64,000 bases of DNA from Gelatoporia subvermispora B (lineage: Eukaryota > Basidiomycota > Agaricomycetes > Polyporales > Gelatoporiaceae), in contig KB445794.1 in the NCBI GenBank assembly GCA_000320605.2, positions 1,584,033-1,648,032 of the forward strand, in the 5' to 3' direction. Made by a program: the position numbers and the translations under genes. Numbering within the stretch: position 1 is the stretch's first letter; every line of letters begins with the position of its first letter. Positions 1 to 11,754 of this stretch are shown one piece after another. The notes below the pieces were generated by a model. The model worked only from the letters and a program-made list of their open reading frames with translations. It was not told the DNA's origin and ran no database searches.

Positions 1-764
1 GTTCCGGAGAACAAGCTTGCGAACACAGCCGACGGTCGGCCGTCGGGCATTGCTGCTACGCGTCGGCGGAGCACCCGTGTATTCTTTGCAATCCCGTGAA
101 TGCTGGTCGAACGGTGGCATCACTTCCGGAACTCCGTGTCTCTCAGTTCCCGCTGGACATGCCGGTGACGAAGGCGGGCTCCGACACCCTGTTTCGAGTT
201 CAGCGTCCCCTGTTTCCTCCATGTGCACCACATACTAGTTCAATGCACGATAAGTACGAACAATTGACCTCAGAACTAGTGTTCGAGCAAGGAACAAGGG
301 TGAGGAGAAACAACATTGCAGGGTGGCAGGTACGCGTGATGAGAACGGAGAGTTGCCATATGGAGGGCAAACACGCAGCGGAGGTCTGGGCCCACGAGGG
401 CCTGCGATCGGGGCGACCTAATCTGAGATGGGGATCTGCAAAATTGCCAAAGAAGGCAGTCGGACGCATCGGGTGGGAACACATGACGTGCATCGGGCCT
501 CGGTCTGGTGGGCGTGCATTCCAGCTGCGCCAGATCCGTGCGTCAAGTCCAGGGCATCCTCGGGCACCTCCCAGCCAGTCGCAGAGCTGCGCAGACCCAG
601 TCGTAGCCACAAGACCGGCCAGCCTTCCTCCATCTCCGCCGCATCGCCACACGCGCCAATATATAAGCCGTCCTGCTCCAACATGGCCCCTACGCTCTGC
701 AGCAACTCAATACCGCTCTTCGCCCTCGCCTCTCGTTTCCCTCACGACTTTCACGACCACGCTC
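1..764. other. Left-edge stretch without a supported gene
   Basis: Reading frames here overlap on both strands and none resembles a known family. A frame open from 96 runs into the small ORF at 765 but its upstream part looks like translated promoter sequence. The last 110 bases carry a TATA element and lead into the ORF starting at 765. Confidence 0.5.
656..667 (+). promoter_or_regulatory. CCAAT plus TATA element upstream of the 765 ORF
   Basis: CCAAT at 656-660 overlaps TATATAAG at 660-667, about 100 bases before the ATG at 765. This is the usual spacing of a fungal core promoter with a short leader. It supports the ATG at 765 over upstream in-frame ATGs. Confidence 0.5.
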
Positions 765-1031
765 ATGTCTTGGGATCTGCCATCTGCACCATCCACACCC
801 ACAACACCCACGACCCCCTTTGACTGCATGTCTCGTGCACAATCACAACTTTGCGACGCTCCATACCCGACCAACGTAGACCATCGCAAGCGAAAGAATA
901 GCGAGCACGTCACCGAAATGGAATGGGAGGCCCGTCGCCACACAATACGGAGGAAAAAGGGCTCATTCGACCTGCGGGACATCTTCCGTAATGGCGGCTT
1001 GATGCCAGGACCACCCGCACGGATCCTCTAA
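765..1031 (+). CDS. Small uncharacterised basic protein (88 aa)
   Basis: This is an intronless ORF of 88 codons. I do not recognise a family. The N-terminus (MSWDLPSAPSTPTTPTTP) is rich in Ser, Pro and Thr. The C-terminal half is basic, with RKRKN, RRHTIRRKK and a final FRNGGLMPGPPARIL segment. The frame stays open upstream to 96, but a CCAAT/TATA pair at 656-667 lies inside that extension, so 765 is the better start. The composition would suit a small nuclear or regulatory protein, but that is inference only. It is followed by about 290 bases before the convergent end of Rad9. Confidence 0.5.
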   Translation: MSWDLPSAPSTPTTPTTPFDCMSRAQSQLCDAPYPTNVDHRKRKNSEHVTEMEWEARRHTIRRKKGSFDLRDIFRNGGLMPGPPARIL

Positions 1032-1325
1032 GAGTGCACACGCTCTGTACATATTTGTCGCTAGTGGGTGAGTTAGCTTTTCAGTCGCAGCCACAACCAA
1101 AACACTCACACAACTCCCCCCAAGACGGCACTGCTAGATCTTATGGACATTATGCGGACTTTCTGAACGACTCACTTACGATATGACGACGTTATGATCC
1201 CTGTATCCATACATACTACACACCGCCTATGCTTGTTTGGACCGTCCTTTGCTCACGTTACTCGGGGATGGGTCTGTATCTGTATTACCAGCATTCTGCA
1301 ATTTATCACCGTTGTCGCGCCTGCA

Positions 1326-3314
1326 TTAGTCCTCAAACAAGGGTCTGAACGCCTGCGAGTGAAATGATGGGCTACGATGAGCGCGAGCATAAGATGATAA
1401 CCGGGAATGGAGCCGTACCTTCGTGTCGCGCGATGGCTGCGTCGGATCCATCTGCGTTCCATCCTCCTCCATAATGTCCAAACTGTCCTCCCTCTCCATA
1501 CCATCATCCACCCCGTCCTCCTCAGGCCCCCCGCCGGGCCCGTCCTTCACCGGGGAGTCGTCAAAGAGCACCTCCTCGCCATCCCCCTCGAGCATCTCCT
1601 CGAACTCGCGCGCACTCATGTGCTCGATCCCGAGCCCCGACTCCAGGATCGCCGCCTGGCTCGCGGGCGGGAGCTGCGAGAGCTGCGAGCTCGGCAGGAA
1701 CAGCGGCTCCTTCTGCCCCTGCTGCGGCGTACTCGTATATGCGTTCACGAACGACGGAGGGAACATGCTCTCCCCGCCGCCCACGTCCGCGTCCGGCTCG
1801 GCGGCGCGCCGCGCGGTCGGCCGAGGGCGCGGGCGCATCGGGGTCTGCGGCGCCGTCCACTCCTCCCCGCCCATATTCGCACCCACGTCGAGCTCCGGGG
1901 TCGCATACAGATCTTCTTCCCGCGCGCGCTTCTTGCCCTTGTCTCTTGGCCCCGCTGCCACCGCTCCATCCGAGCCCCTGCTTCCCGCCCGCTGTGCGCT
2001 TCCGGTGCCGCTCCTGCTGCTGCCTGCCCGTTCGACGACAGGCCGCGGGGCGGGTGGGCGGCGCGTGCTGCGGTCGGAGTGCGCCTGCGAGGAGCCCCCC
2101 GGCGCATGGGTCGTCGCAAGCACGAAGAGCGTCTCAGTGGGGTCGTCCGGGAGCTCGATGAACAGCGGCGAGGCGGCATCCGTGAAGCGCAGAGCGAGCG
2201 GGACGGAGCCGCCCTCCGCGAACGCAATCGTCGCCTAGGCATGCGGTTCGACGCGGCTACGCGGGATTTGAAAAGGTGAGAGGGCTTACGTTGAACTCGC
2301 GCAGGTGGAAGGCGACAGTCAGGGGTGTCGGGTAGACGTCGTACTGGTCGAATTCGTCCACGCTGATCGTGAGCTCCGTCGCGAGCTGTGAGGAGCCTGT
2401 ATGCGCATATATCCGCTTCAGCTATAAGGTCTCGCGCAGGTCGTCTGCGAGTGACGAGTACGCACCCTTCATGTCCGACTCGAAGCTGCGCACCTGCACG
2501 TCTGTGTCGCCGAAGCTCCATACGAGCTGCGAATCGCCCCGCGCGCCCTTTGTGGACGGGAAGTGGTCCAGCATGTCCTTCAGCGCGCGGGGGCCGACTG
2601 TCGCGCGCGACTCGTGAGACGCGTCGGGCACGCCGGGAGCGCGCAGCCCTGTTGAAGCTTGCAGAAGCAGCCGGTGGGTCTTCGTCACTCCTACATGGGT
2701 GCAGAGGTAAGGAGGGGAAAGGGAAGAGGGGAATGTCAGCGATCGCGAAGCAGGGGAGAGTGGACGAAGCGGAGGGGACGCCAGAGGCAGTACCGTGTTT
2801 GCAGTGGAGACGCACAGTCAGCCGGCTCTCGAGCGTGTCGTTCTCCTCGTCGTGCTGCCCCGGGGCCGGGTGCTCCGCGTCGCGGATGGAGAGCTCGCAT
2901 TTGTCGACCGTCTTCTCTACTCCTTTGTGTTTCAAGATAGACAGAAGTGACTGTACATGAAATACATCTTAGTCCATCCTGAGAAAACAGCTCGATGGAA
3001 CGCACCTTTGTCGGGAGCTGCCCGGACACGTTAGGGCCCGCGTCGACGTCGTCCGGATCCGCTCCTGCAGTCAGGCTGTACCTGCTGAAGAAAGCGCTGG
3101 GGTACTTGAACCGGCCAAAAGCGGATAGCGACGAGTTCGTAGTCGAGATGGTGAGCTGCTCCGGGGACGCGTGGATCGTCAGCTCGTCGCCGTATCTGGC
3201 GAGGCAGAACAGCGCCCTGGTGAGGTCTGCCCACGTGTGAGGACGGCAATGTGAGGGAATTGGTGGTAATGGGTACGCACGTTTGAGAGACGCGGCGTCG
3301 AGGACTGCCTGCAT
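1326..3314 (-). CDS. RAD9: DNA damage checkpoint clamp subunit Rad9
   Basis: Rad9 is a subunit of the 9-1-1 (Rad9-Rad1-Hus1) sliding clamp, which loads at damaged DNA and activates the ATR/Mec1-type checkpoint. Seven exons read in phase: 3281-3314, 3006-3226, 2794-2950, 2466-2690, 2290-2396, 1419-2234 and 1326-1352, giving 528 aa. The N-terminal PCNA-like fold shows LTRALFCLARYGDEL and NSSLSAFGRFKYPSAFFSRY, then KCELSIRD and LTVRLHCKHG in exon 3, all in the family's usual order. The tail after about residue 280 is acidic, Ser/Pro-rich and disordered, as in other Rad9 proteins where it is phosphorylated, and ends in FRPLFED. The ATG at 3314 (MQAVLDAASLK) fits the family start; an in-frame ATG at 3389 would add 25 residues. 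Confidence 0.92.
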
Positions 3315-3797
3315 CTCGCGCAGCGCGGTGGTGAAGGTCGCGGAGGATGGCGCCTCCGAGACCTCGACGCGACGCGATCGACTGACCACTCCACGTGACT
3401 TGCGCGAACCGGTGCTTGCTGAAAGGCACGTTGGTCTCGCCTTGAATCAGGCCAGTCGGTGGTCGCGTAGTCTTCCACAAACGTGCTTCGTATAGTGTAC
3501 AAATTACACGATAGTGTACAATGTATACACTACGACACGGCGCTGCACCACAGGGCAATGTGGCAACCGAGAAAGTGAGAAGAGTATGACGACAAACAGA
3601 TGATATACAGCGAGAATAACGGAATGTATGGACTCATACTACAGATGGGACGGCAAGTATGCGAACTGGGAGGGATAACGCTTGAAGATACACCTCGAAA
3701 AATAAAAAATCACGAGCTCGAGAAGCTCAATATCATTCTCATTCAACACACGGCTCCATCGTGGTGAACATGTGAGAGTATTACTCACTTACAACCC
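3315..3797. other. Rad9 upstream region and intergenic spacer
   Basis: This holds the Rad9 promoter (minus strand) and the 3' end of the next minus-strand gene. A repetitive AT-rich patch with several tacac/gtgta words lies near 3490-3535. No coding sequence was recognised. Confidence 0.5.
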
Positions 3798-5567
3798 TCA
3801 GTGGACATCCTCCGTTCCGGACATGCTGTCATGCTCGTCTAGATTTAACGGCCCCTCTTCGTCGTCCCTGTCCTTTGGCTCAAACCAGACAGGATGATCG
3901 GTGGAGTCATCGGACGAGGTGCGATCTAATCCTCGTAAGGGACGCACAACGTCCGGTGCAACATCGACATTCGCACTGGGCACTGACACAATTGCGTCTA
4001 TTTCAGGTTCAAAAACGCCTAAACTAGATGTGAGGTCTTCGCCCATGTTATCGACGAATGAGGCAAATCTAAGTGTGGGTGTGGACGTGGTGCCGCCGAG
4101 TGTTGGATCCTTCAAGCTTGCGCTCGCAGTCAGATTGAGCAAAAAACTCGAGAAGATAATCGAAAAGATTCTGGCGCAATTTAGTTCCAATAATCTGCAT
4201 ACAAAACGCACTCACGGGACGCCAATCCAACCGAGACTTGCAAGTGCTGTGATCTATTTCGCATTAATCGTGAACTAGGGCCAGTGTGGGTTCCTTACTT
4301 GGGCAAAATTCTGTATGGCATCCAAGATGTTTATGAAGGTAAGGATACTGTGAGTGTATCACGGTAAAATGAGCTCCCGACCAAAATTACAGGGGACATA
4401 CAAGAAGTATAAAGTACCTAGCGTCAGAAGATCAGTGGACATCCACTGACATCATTTGCGACTATTCGTACCGTCTCTGAGAAGTGCTGATGCAAGAGGA
4501 GACTTGATATTTGCTTTTTTCGCTTCTCTTCTGATACGAATAGTCCTGAACCATGTTACTAATAGTACCAGCACGTCCGATACTATACCGCACGTGCTGC
4601 TACTGATCGATACTGCAATCTCGTAAGAGAAGACGTTCTCTGTTCTGAATGAAGGACATACAGCTGTTACCCGTGATTAAGTTGGCGCAAATGCACCATA
4701 TTGACCGGTCACTTACGCTGCGTTTACTGTAGGCGGTATGTTTGTGTCGTTAAAACACTGTGTTCCGAGCACAGGGAGAGTGACGATTGCATGCGTCGTT
4801 GCGATAAATGCGGCGTACTGCAAATGAAATAAATCAAGTGAGTATGTTAGGCTATTTATCTCAATTGCCACTCACGAGGTTTGCCCCGGCAGCTACCACA
4901 CTGAGAAGGAACACGATTCCTCCGAGCCACCAATTGCCGTAGCTTATGGCGTAGATTCGGACGGCAGACAGCGCTGAACTAGGGCTTCGCACGATGGACG
5001 TTATGTTTCTATGGAGTTTCACGTACCGGCCCAGATAATGTCAAGTAGTATCTCCACAATCCAGTTGAACGCCCAGACTGCCTTACAGCTGGGGTCATAC
5101 AAACATCTAGTTAGTGCGTACACGCTGTCCATGGAATAATCTCTACATACCTCTAGCACGGTTATTAGCGTGGATTTCGTCTTTGATCTATGGGTACGTA
5201 CCGGGAGCGTGACGAGAGGGACAAAGTTCGACATGTGCAGAACTGCCCATGCAAAGGTAGTCCACCTGTTGAGATAGAAGAGCATCGTCACGCTGCTCAG
5301 CTTTCGTCCCCATATGTATTCGATTTCCGATGATAGTGAGGTCGCGTGATAGTAAAAGACCAGTGCTGGAAGAAAGATGATTCAGGCAAGTCAACATAAT
5401 TGGCACGACCATGTTAGACATACTGCTGCCTGCAACATTGAAATTACCTTCGAGCCAGCTGAGAATGAAGCCGTTAGCTCTGTCTTAGCATAGAAGTCTC
5501 TGGGTACACACTTTGCCTGTAGATATGCTATGATCTGACTTGAGATACCAGCGTCGACTTGCGACAT
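3798..5567 (-). CDS. DUF6533-family multi-pass membrane protein
   Basis: This belongs to the large Agaricomycete family defined by an N-terminal DUF6533 domain and about seven transmembrane helices; its function is unknown. The start is MSQVDAGISSQ at 5567. The domain signature reads ALVFYYHATSLSSEIEYIWG and TMLFYLNRW. Further helices follow, including GGIVFLLSVVAAGANL, and then the family's conserved segment LASALLRDG joined to TLYFL. The last exon carries FSSFLLNL followed by an acidic tail ending MSGTEDVH at 3798. At least nine short introns are needed. One junction near 5125-5215 works only with a 2-nt exon, and one donor lies in an inverted repeat (4460-4545); both are described under findings. 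Family membership is firm, exact exons less so. Confidence 0.75.
4418..4545 (-). repeat. Inverted repeats around a 54-nt intron
   Basis: An 11-bp perfect inverted repeat pairs 4460-4470 with 4535-4545. The first arm overlaps the intron donor GT (4471-4470, minus strand). A second perfect 7-bp hairpin with a 2-nt loop lies inside the same intron at 4433-4448. The intron runs from 4471 to 4418 and joins codons of the LLRDGTLYF motif. Confidence 0.6.
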
Positions 5568-7317
5568 TGTGACTGCCTTCCAGAGGCTGGACTTAAGATA
5601 AATCAGGAAGATTGGGTCGCGGACATAGAATCCCTCGGGAGAGCTTATATGAATGACAAGCAGTTGAGTCGGAGATAGTTAACGAGTTCATGGCGTGAGG
5701 TGCAGTATAGTTACTTCACCGACAAACCCCGTAAATCTTAGAGATGCGCAGCGCAGGAACCAGATGAAAAGTGGACAGGTTCATCACCGTGATGCGTGCC
5801 TTGATCTACGAACGAGAGCCGTGCGCCTTGACTACCTTCACATGGACTATGTTCTTGAGTATCCAAGATAACATCACTGAACGGAAGTGTAAGACTGCAA
5901 GTATAATATGATCGATTGCAGAGAGCAGGGAGTTATTTGTTGTTTGAGCAGCCATAACTGACTCGACGAAGGAGAATAGCGTCATGAAGACTCCATCGTT
6001 GCTCCACGATGTGCTGCGTTCACAGAATCGTAGTCCGTAGACTTCCTTACCATAGTCACGCGAAGCTGATGTCCTGTCATTGGAGAGATGGAGATCGTCG
6101 CCATAGCGCCTGTACATTTATATCGGCGAGAGCCCTGATCAACGCGCTGATGTGTAGCGACGCTCCTGCGCCTTCCGCGGGCGCTAGCAGGTGCTGTGTG
6201 CTCGGGTCGTTGCACATGACAGCTAACTCGACGAATTTACTCAGATCAGAACAAGATCAACTTCGCTTTGGTGTGAAGTATCTGGGAGTCCAACACACCT
6301 CCTCCGGCTGCTGAGCCTTGAAGCTTGAAGCTTGAAAACTCACGAGACCTTCAACCCGCACGAGTTTGGTCGCAGGCAACCAGTCGCAAAGTCGAACGAA
6401 GCAGCGTCAGGGCCCTCGACTTTGCCAATCTCGACGCAGAGGACTGAAGCGTTGGGTGTTAGCTATGTCGCACCACTAGGGGCGTCCACAAAAAGCAGAA
6501 AAGCAAAGGAAGCCGAAAACGAAAGCATCCTTCGAGTGACTGAGTGATGCCCTGAGACGATTTAGCGTCTGAGATTTCGAGATGCACAACTTGAGAGTCT
6601 AGTATTAGGATCGCTTGTCCGTCACCGCTGGCATGTATTGCAACGTTTGCAGCATGCGACGGGAGCTCCAGTATGCGTACCTGTAGCCGAGTGACCGTTC
6701 TAGAGGCCTTGATTTCCGAGTCGATCTTAGCTACTGTCAAACAATTTGTGACATCATGATGCGTTCAAATCCATGATACGACACGAGTAACAGCGAGCAA
6801 CACGCATTACACTTTTCGGAAGGACACTGCAAGTTTTCTCTCCGGAAACATGTAGACCGGCTACGAAACGGAAGTCTGTACTTGCATTCCAGCTGTCTGC
6901 TGGACTTCCGGAAGACAGTCAAACAACGACCACTTACCGGTAATGCTGACAGCACTCCCGAACTGCACGTAAACAAGCAGTCAACCAGTGTGACACGTTG
7001 AATCACAAATACTAAGGCTTTGGACCATATTGCAGAGGATTCAACAGAAGTCGGGAACGAGTACGACGCAGCAAGGTGAAAGTACTGTGAATGCCGTTCG
7101 CCTCGGTTCGCCGAGCTCGGTGGTGCCGCGCAGTGGAACGCGTCACGAGCCGGCGCCGGCATCCCTGCCATTCCCGGCCGCCTCACTCCAGGAGCACCAT
7201 CATGAGTCTCACCGCGCCAGCCTCTCCATTTCTTGAGTCCGTACCATCCGAGTTGACGAACAGACCGACTAGAACGTTGCGATAAGCCCTTGCTGTCTGA
7301 CACAATTCTTCAGCGAC
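5568..7317. other. Gene-poor stretch with unclassified open frames
   Basis: No gene could be supported across about 1.75 kb. Minus-strand frames at 5806-6117 and 6459-6740 read somewhat protein-like; the latter contains LPSHAANVAIHASGDGQAI. No domain was recognised and no consistent exon chain could be built. They may be gene remnants. A short triplicated word (ttgaagc) occurs at about 6317-6336. Confidence 0.4.
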
Positions 7318-9056
7318 ATGTCTTCAGACAATGTTCATCTCCTGGCCCTTGTGCATGGCATGTGGGGCGACCCATCCCATTTAGCCGAGATGCACCGTAT
7401 CATCCGCGAGAAGTATAGTCAAGACGCAGGTAGTACTGGTCCTAATGGAGAGGAATTGCGTGTGATTCTGGCGGAGACAAACCGTGCAGATTCTACATAC
7501 GACGGCATAGATTGGGGTGGCGAGAGGGTTGCTGAAGAGGTGAGTTGTGCACCTGGTCGGATGTCGGCAACCATGTCGGGCATAGGCCTGTAGCGTTGAC
7601 TTAGGCATACTTCGTGTAGATATACGAGGAAGTTAAGCGTCTTGAGGGGGAAGGGAAGAAAGTTACACGCTTCTCAATCACAGGGTATAGCCTCGGTGGT
7701 CTAATCTCGCGTTATGTCGTTGGGTGAGTAGCACATCTCCGTTGCAAGTTCAATTCTGCTCAACAGTAACAGAATATTGTACCAGGGCAAATTCTTTGAG
7801 AAAGTAATACCCGTCAACTTCAATACATTCGCAACGCCGCATATAGGGCTGCCGAGATATCGGACTCTCTTGTCTAGCATCTTCTCTACGCTAGGTCCGA
7901 CACTACTTTCGCGGACTGGAGAGCAATTCTACGCGGTTCGTATTTTGCATTGCAACGACTATCGTCAAGACCCTGTTACTAAGGCTGGATAACAGGTAGA
8001 CAAGTGGTCCGCGCGAGGACGACCTCTGTTAGAAGCCATGGCAGACCCAAGTAATGCATAATATGTGGTCACTATACTTCACTTGCTCACTGTCTGCTCC
8101 ACAGATCGTATATTCTTCCAAGCATTGTCCCAGTTCCAGCACATACATATATACGCGAATGCTGTGAACGACACGACCGTTCCATATGTGACAGCAGCAA
8201 TTGAGGCGGAAGACCCCTTCATCGAGCACAGAACCAACGGCATCGAATTGTATGTTGACAATTTCCATACATATAAACCTCATAGACTCACGAATACGTC
8301 TAGAGAGTTTGACGACAATTACAAGCCTCTGCTCAAGTCGTACAGCCTGCCAGAGGTCGCTCCCCCACCTCCCGCGAAACCACTACCCCTCTCTCCCAAG
8401 TGGTTCAGCGAGATTGCCTCACGGCCATTCTTCCCGCCAAGACTCCAATTTCGATTCCCCTTCAATATCGTACGTAACAGACAGCATCTCCTACCATATA
8501 TCTCACTGATCGATCCATGGCGCAGTTGATGTACCTGGCGATCCCGCTCTTGGTGCCGCTCGGCATAGCCCTGATTCTCACCCGTCTGACTCTCGCCTCT
8601 CGCGCCTCTCGAGCGCGGGTCAGACTCCTTGAAAAGGACGAATCGTATACGCAGCGACTCTCCCATGTCATCGGGCAGCTGGAACGAGACATCGAAGACA
8701 AGATCGCTGACATCATCGACGAACCTGACCCAGCACTTCAGCCCGCCTCTGTTGCCACTTCGCGTCCCGAGTCTCCTGTCCCTTCTGCAACGGACCCGTC
8801 TTTGCCTGCTGCAGGCAATATCGTCGCGCTCTCGGAACAGAATTCTAAGCGCCCGAAGCCCGTGGTGCTAACGGACTTGCAGCTGAAGATTATCGCGTGG
8901 CTCAACACATTGCCAGGCCTCAAGAAGGAGCTCGCATTCATCCACCCCGTGCGGAACGCACATGGGCCACTCATTTGCCGCGACGTCAAGGGCTTCGCCG
9001 CGCACAAAGCCGGCGAGGGTGTCCTGCGGCACTGGGCGGATCATTTCATTATGTGA
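7318..9056 (+). CDS. DUF676 lipase / serine esterase with membrane anchor
   Basis: This is a predicted alpha/beta-hydrolase of the DUF676 family, which in yeast includes the lipid-droplet phospholipase Lpl1. Six exons read in phase: 7318-7539, 7620-7723, 7773-7935, 7996-8050, 8105-8469 and 8526-9056, giving 479 aa. Evidence includes LLALVHGMWGDPSHL near the N-terminus (oxyanion region), the nucleophile elbow GYSLGG encoded around 7683-7700, and NTFATPHIG in exon 3. NDTTVPY in exon 5 fits the acid residue and DNFHTY may carry the catalytic histidine. The final exon opens with a hydrophobic segment (LAIPLLVPLGIALIL) that could anchor the enzyme in the ER or on lipid droplets, and ends with a DUF676-like tail. 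The likely substrates are phospholipids or acylglycerols, by family inference. Confidence 0.85.
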
Positions 9057-9403
9057 CAAGCTGGATTTGGAGACTCAGCGGACTCACTGGACAGCGCATC
9101 TATGACTTTATTTCTTTAGACTGGGCAGTACTTGTACACTTTTTTGGCGGAAGTCTAATGCACCTTGTCCACATCCTTTGGCCTCAGTGCCACGTGGGAC
9201 AGAGGTTCGAAGGCGTGCGCACGCCACACCCGCGGTGCGTTGTGCAGAACTCGTGGCCCGTCTCTTGGGATCAAAACCCTCGTTGTTCAACCAGCCACAG
9301 CGCGTATCCTTTCTCTCTCTCTCCCCTCTGATTATCTAGCAGACTGGTGCTGTCTGGTCCATTATAAGTGGGATTTCTGCCACAGCCTCAGCTCATCAAC
9401 ACC
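9057..9403. other. Intergenic spacer with TATA element for the 9404 gene
   Basis: No coding sequence was recognised. TATAAG at 9363-9368 lies 41 bases before the ATG at 9404, and a pyrimidine-rich run (about 9307-9330) precedes it. Confidence 0.5.
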
Positions 9404-11345
9404 ATGGCTCGAGCGAAACCACAGAGACTGACGAACCGTCAACGTGTGTTTCGGAAACAACATCGTGCCTATTGTCTATCTTACCGAATGCCTGTTCAGG
9501 TGCATTTGGGGCGATCTGCCGGCAGGGCTCCGGCTCATTCTCAGAATCTGCGGTTTGGACCCAAGGTAGGATCAACATTGTCGCGCGTTGTACCTCAAGC
9601 ATTAGACTTACTGTACTCAGTCAAGCAGGATGCCTCGTATTACGGATCGAAGCTGGGGCCCCGCGCCCACACGTACATCCACAGCGTCGTTGCGGAACTC
9701 GTTGAGTGCTTTCGTTTCGTCATGATGCCACAGCTTCTGAATTCCTGTGATAATGTTCCAGAAGCAGAAGGACCATCTGATCGACACAGAGGGTGGCCGC
9801 CTGCGAGTCAACCCTTCCGTGCGCCCGGTGTGAGTACCACACCTTACGTCACTACCATGGTTGATAACATAGAACAGCTACCGCGAGGCATTTGCGGAAA
9901 CTTGTCTCGATACTGATAAAGGGTTCCGTGTGTTGTGCATGAAGCTCGCCACGGACTTTGGACCTGACGAAAAGTCAACAAGGGCAATGGTATGCAATCT
10001 ATCTTTGCGATTCGAACATCGAACATGAAATGCTGATACATAGCCGCGGTCCAGTTGTTTAAGAAAGTGCAACGTTGCCAGCGACATATTGAGGCTTTAC
10101 TGAGGCAGGTTGGCGCATCTGCTGCGCAACGTTTCATGGATGCCCGTCAGACGGACGAGTCTGTCGTAAATACTGAGGCCGATTGCAGCATGGACATATG
10201 CGATACCACTCTCGTTGAGGCCGATCCCTGGTAAATATACTTGCCTGATACAGTCGCTTCCAAATGGCTCACATGCAATCCTACTATGTAGCGCGTCTCC
10301 GATCCGCTTGCCCAGGACACCATTTAATGAGAAATTCGCATACCCAACTCCTCGCTCACAACCACGCCACTTGCAGTCGATTCCAACCCTTCCCGAGCCC
10401 GAGCCTTCTCCTACTCCCTGTAGGGGGTTGTTTGGGGATGACGTACGGATGGACTTGGGGGAGGGCCCCAGCTGGCAGACACCTGACAGCCGGGCATCTA
10501 CGGTAGGACACTCACGTGGATTCTTTGCGTCCCAACGAGGCTGATAAACTAATTCCTGTCAGCCCGATGTGCGTGCCTGTCGTGACATGACCGTGGTAAC
10601 CATGCAGGCTACCTATGACAAGAAGAGCGACGCTACACAGGTTACCCTAAGCAAGAAGCTGCAAGTACTTGTAAAGGAGCTACACCACCACGAACAAGAG
10701 GTACTATTTTGTGTGCATTCCCTTGGTAGCGCTGCTCACGTCTGAATACTGCAGTACGAACGTTTGATCAACGAAAACGAGCAGGAGAAGCGGCGCGGCG
10801 CGGAATCTCGCCAGCAATGCGAGGTCGTCACGCGTGAGCGCGACGGTGCGCTCGAGACTGTGCATCAGGTGTGTTCAGTCCAATATTTGATATTACAGAA
10901 TGGTGCTTATGAACGGCCACCTTCTAGCTGCACGAACGTGTCGAAGAACAAGACCAGTTAATTAAAGAGAAGGATGCACAAATCGAATCTCTGAAAACAG
11001 AGCTCTCCAGTGTGCATCGTGAGCTAGATGTGGCGATCAGAGAGGTCGAAGCCATCGATTGCGAACGTCGCGAACTCCAGCAGGCTCTGACTTCGGAACG
11101 CGAAAATTCTCATGCACTTCAAGATAAACTGGACGAGAAGGAAGCCGAGCGACAGCTGCTCAACGACCAAGTCCGGGAGCTTACCGCCGAGCGCGAGAAA
11201 ATTAAGAAGCGCCTAGATGGACTCATGGCCCACTACAAATCTATGCAGGCCCTCATGGCCGACGTACGTATAGTTTGATTTGCATTGTGAGGGCAATCAC
11301 TCACCTTCTGGTTAGATGGACCAGGTCCACGAGGACGATCAATGA
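9404..11345 (+). CDS. Coiled-coil protein of unknown function
   Basis: This is a multi-exon gene without a recognised family. The start MARAKPQRLTNRQR follows a TATA element. The 5' exons are uncertain. The 3' half is clearer: an exon near 10756-10868 (ERLINENEQEKRRGAESRQQ), then one from about 10928 to 11263 that is strongly heptad-like (LHERVEEQDQLIKEKDAQIE, QALTSERENSHALQDKLDEK, LTAEREKIKKRLDGLM). A short last exon at 11316-11345 ends MDQVHEDDQ. More than 150 residues should form a long coiled coil. That would suit a structural or scaffold role such as spindle, septum or trafficking, but nothing in the sequence decides this. Confidence 0.6.
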
Positions 11346-11754
11346 GTTTCTGGCCTGCAACGATTCTTTCTTCCGCGAAGCAAGTTGACAAATTTTGTAC
11401 TGCAAACTAACGCATGTATCTGTGTCATGCATACACGTTCTTTATCTCTAGGTTATTTCGATGCAATTGATGTGGCATATTGTGTGCATACTAAATGAGC
11501 GAGCAGACATATGAAGTCCGTGAGGAAAACATGCATTCGAACATTAGTTGAGCCTTACCAATAACGTTACAGCGGGACGATGTTATAAATACAGCGAGTA
11601 AGGATATAAATGCGATCTGGTATCGATATAGTCCATGATGGTGAGTCCGAGTGTGCCTGCCACAAATTAACGGTGTATAATTATGCGATGGATATGGTAT
11701 TGCCAAGTTGGCGTGGTCATGCCGGAATGGATGGCTGAAGCATAGAATGTCCGC
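11346..11754. other. Intergenic spacer
   Basis: The 3' flanks of two convergent genes meet here. The stretch is AT-rich and no feature was recognised. Confidence 0.4.

Noticed and set aside
96..1031. A 311-codon plus-strand frame
   Set aside because: Its first two thirds overlap a CCAAT/TATA promoter and look like non-coding sequence; only the last 88 codons from 765 are kept.
1407..2279. Long plus-strand frames across the Rad9 tail
   Set aside because: They are shadows of the GC-rich Rad9 exon 1419-2234 on the other strand, with Ser/Arg/Pro bias and no domain.
6737..7303. A 188-codon minus-strand frame before the lipase gene
   Set aside because: No domain, odd composition and overlap with the lipase promoter.
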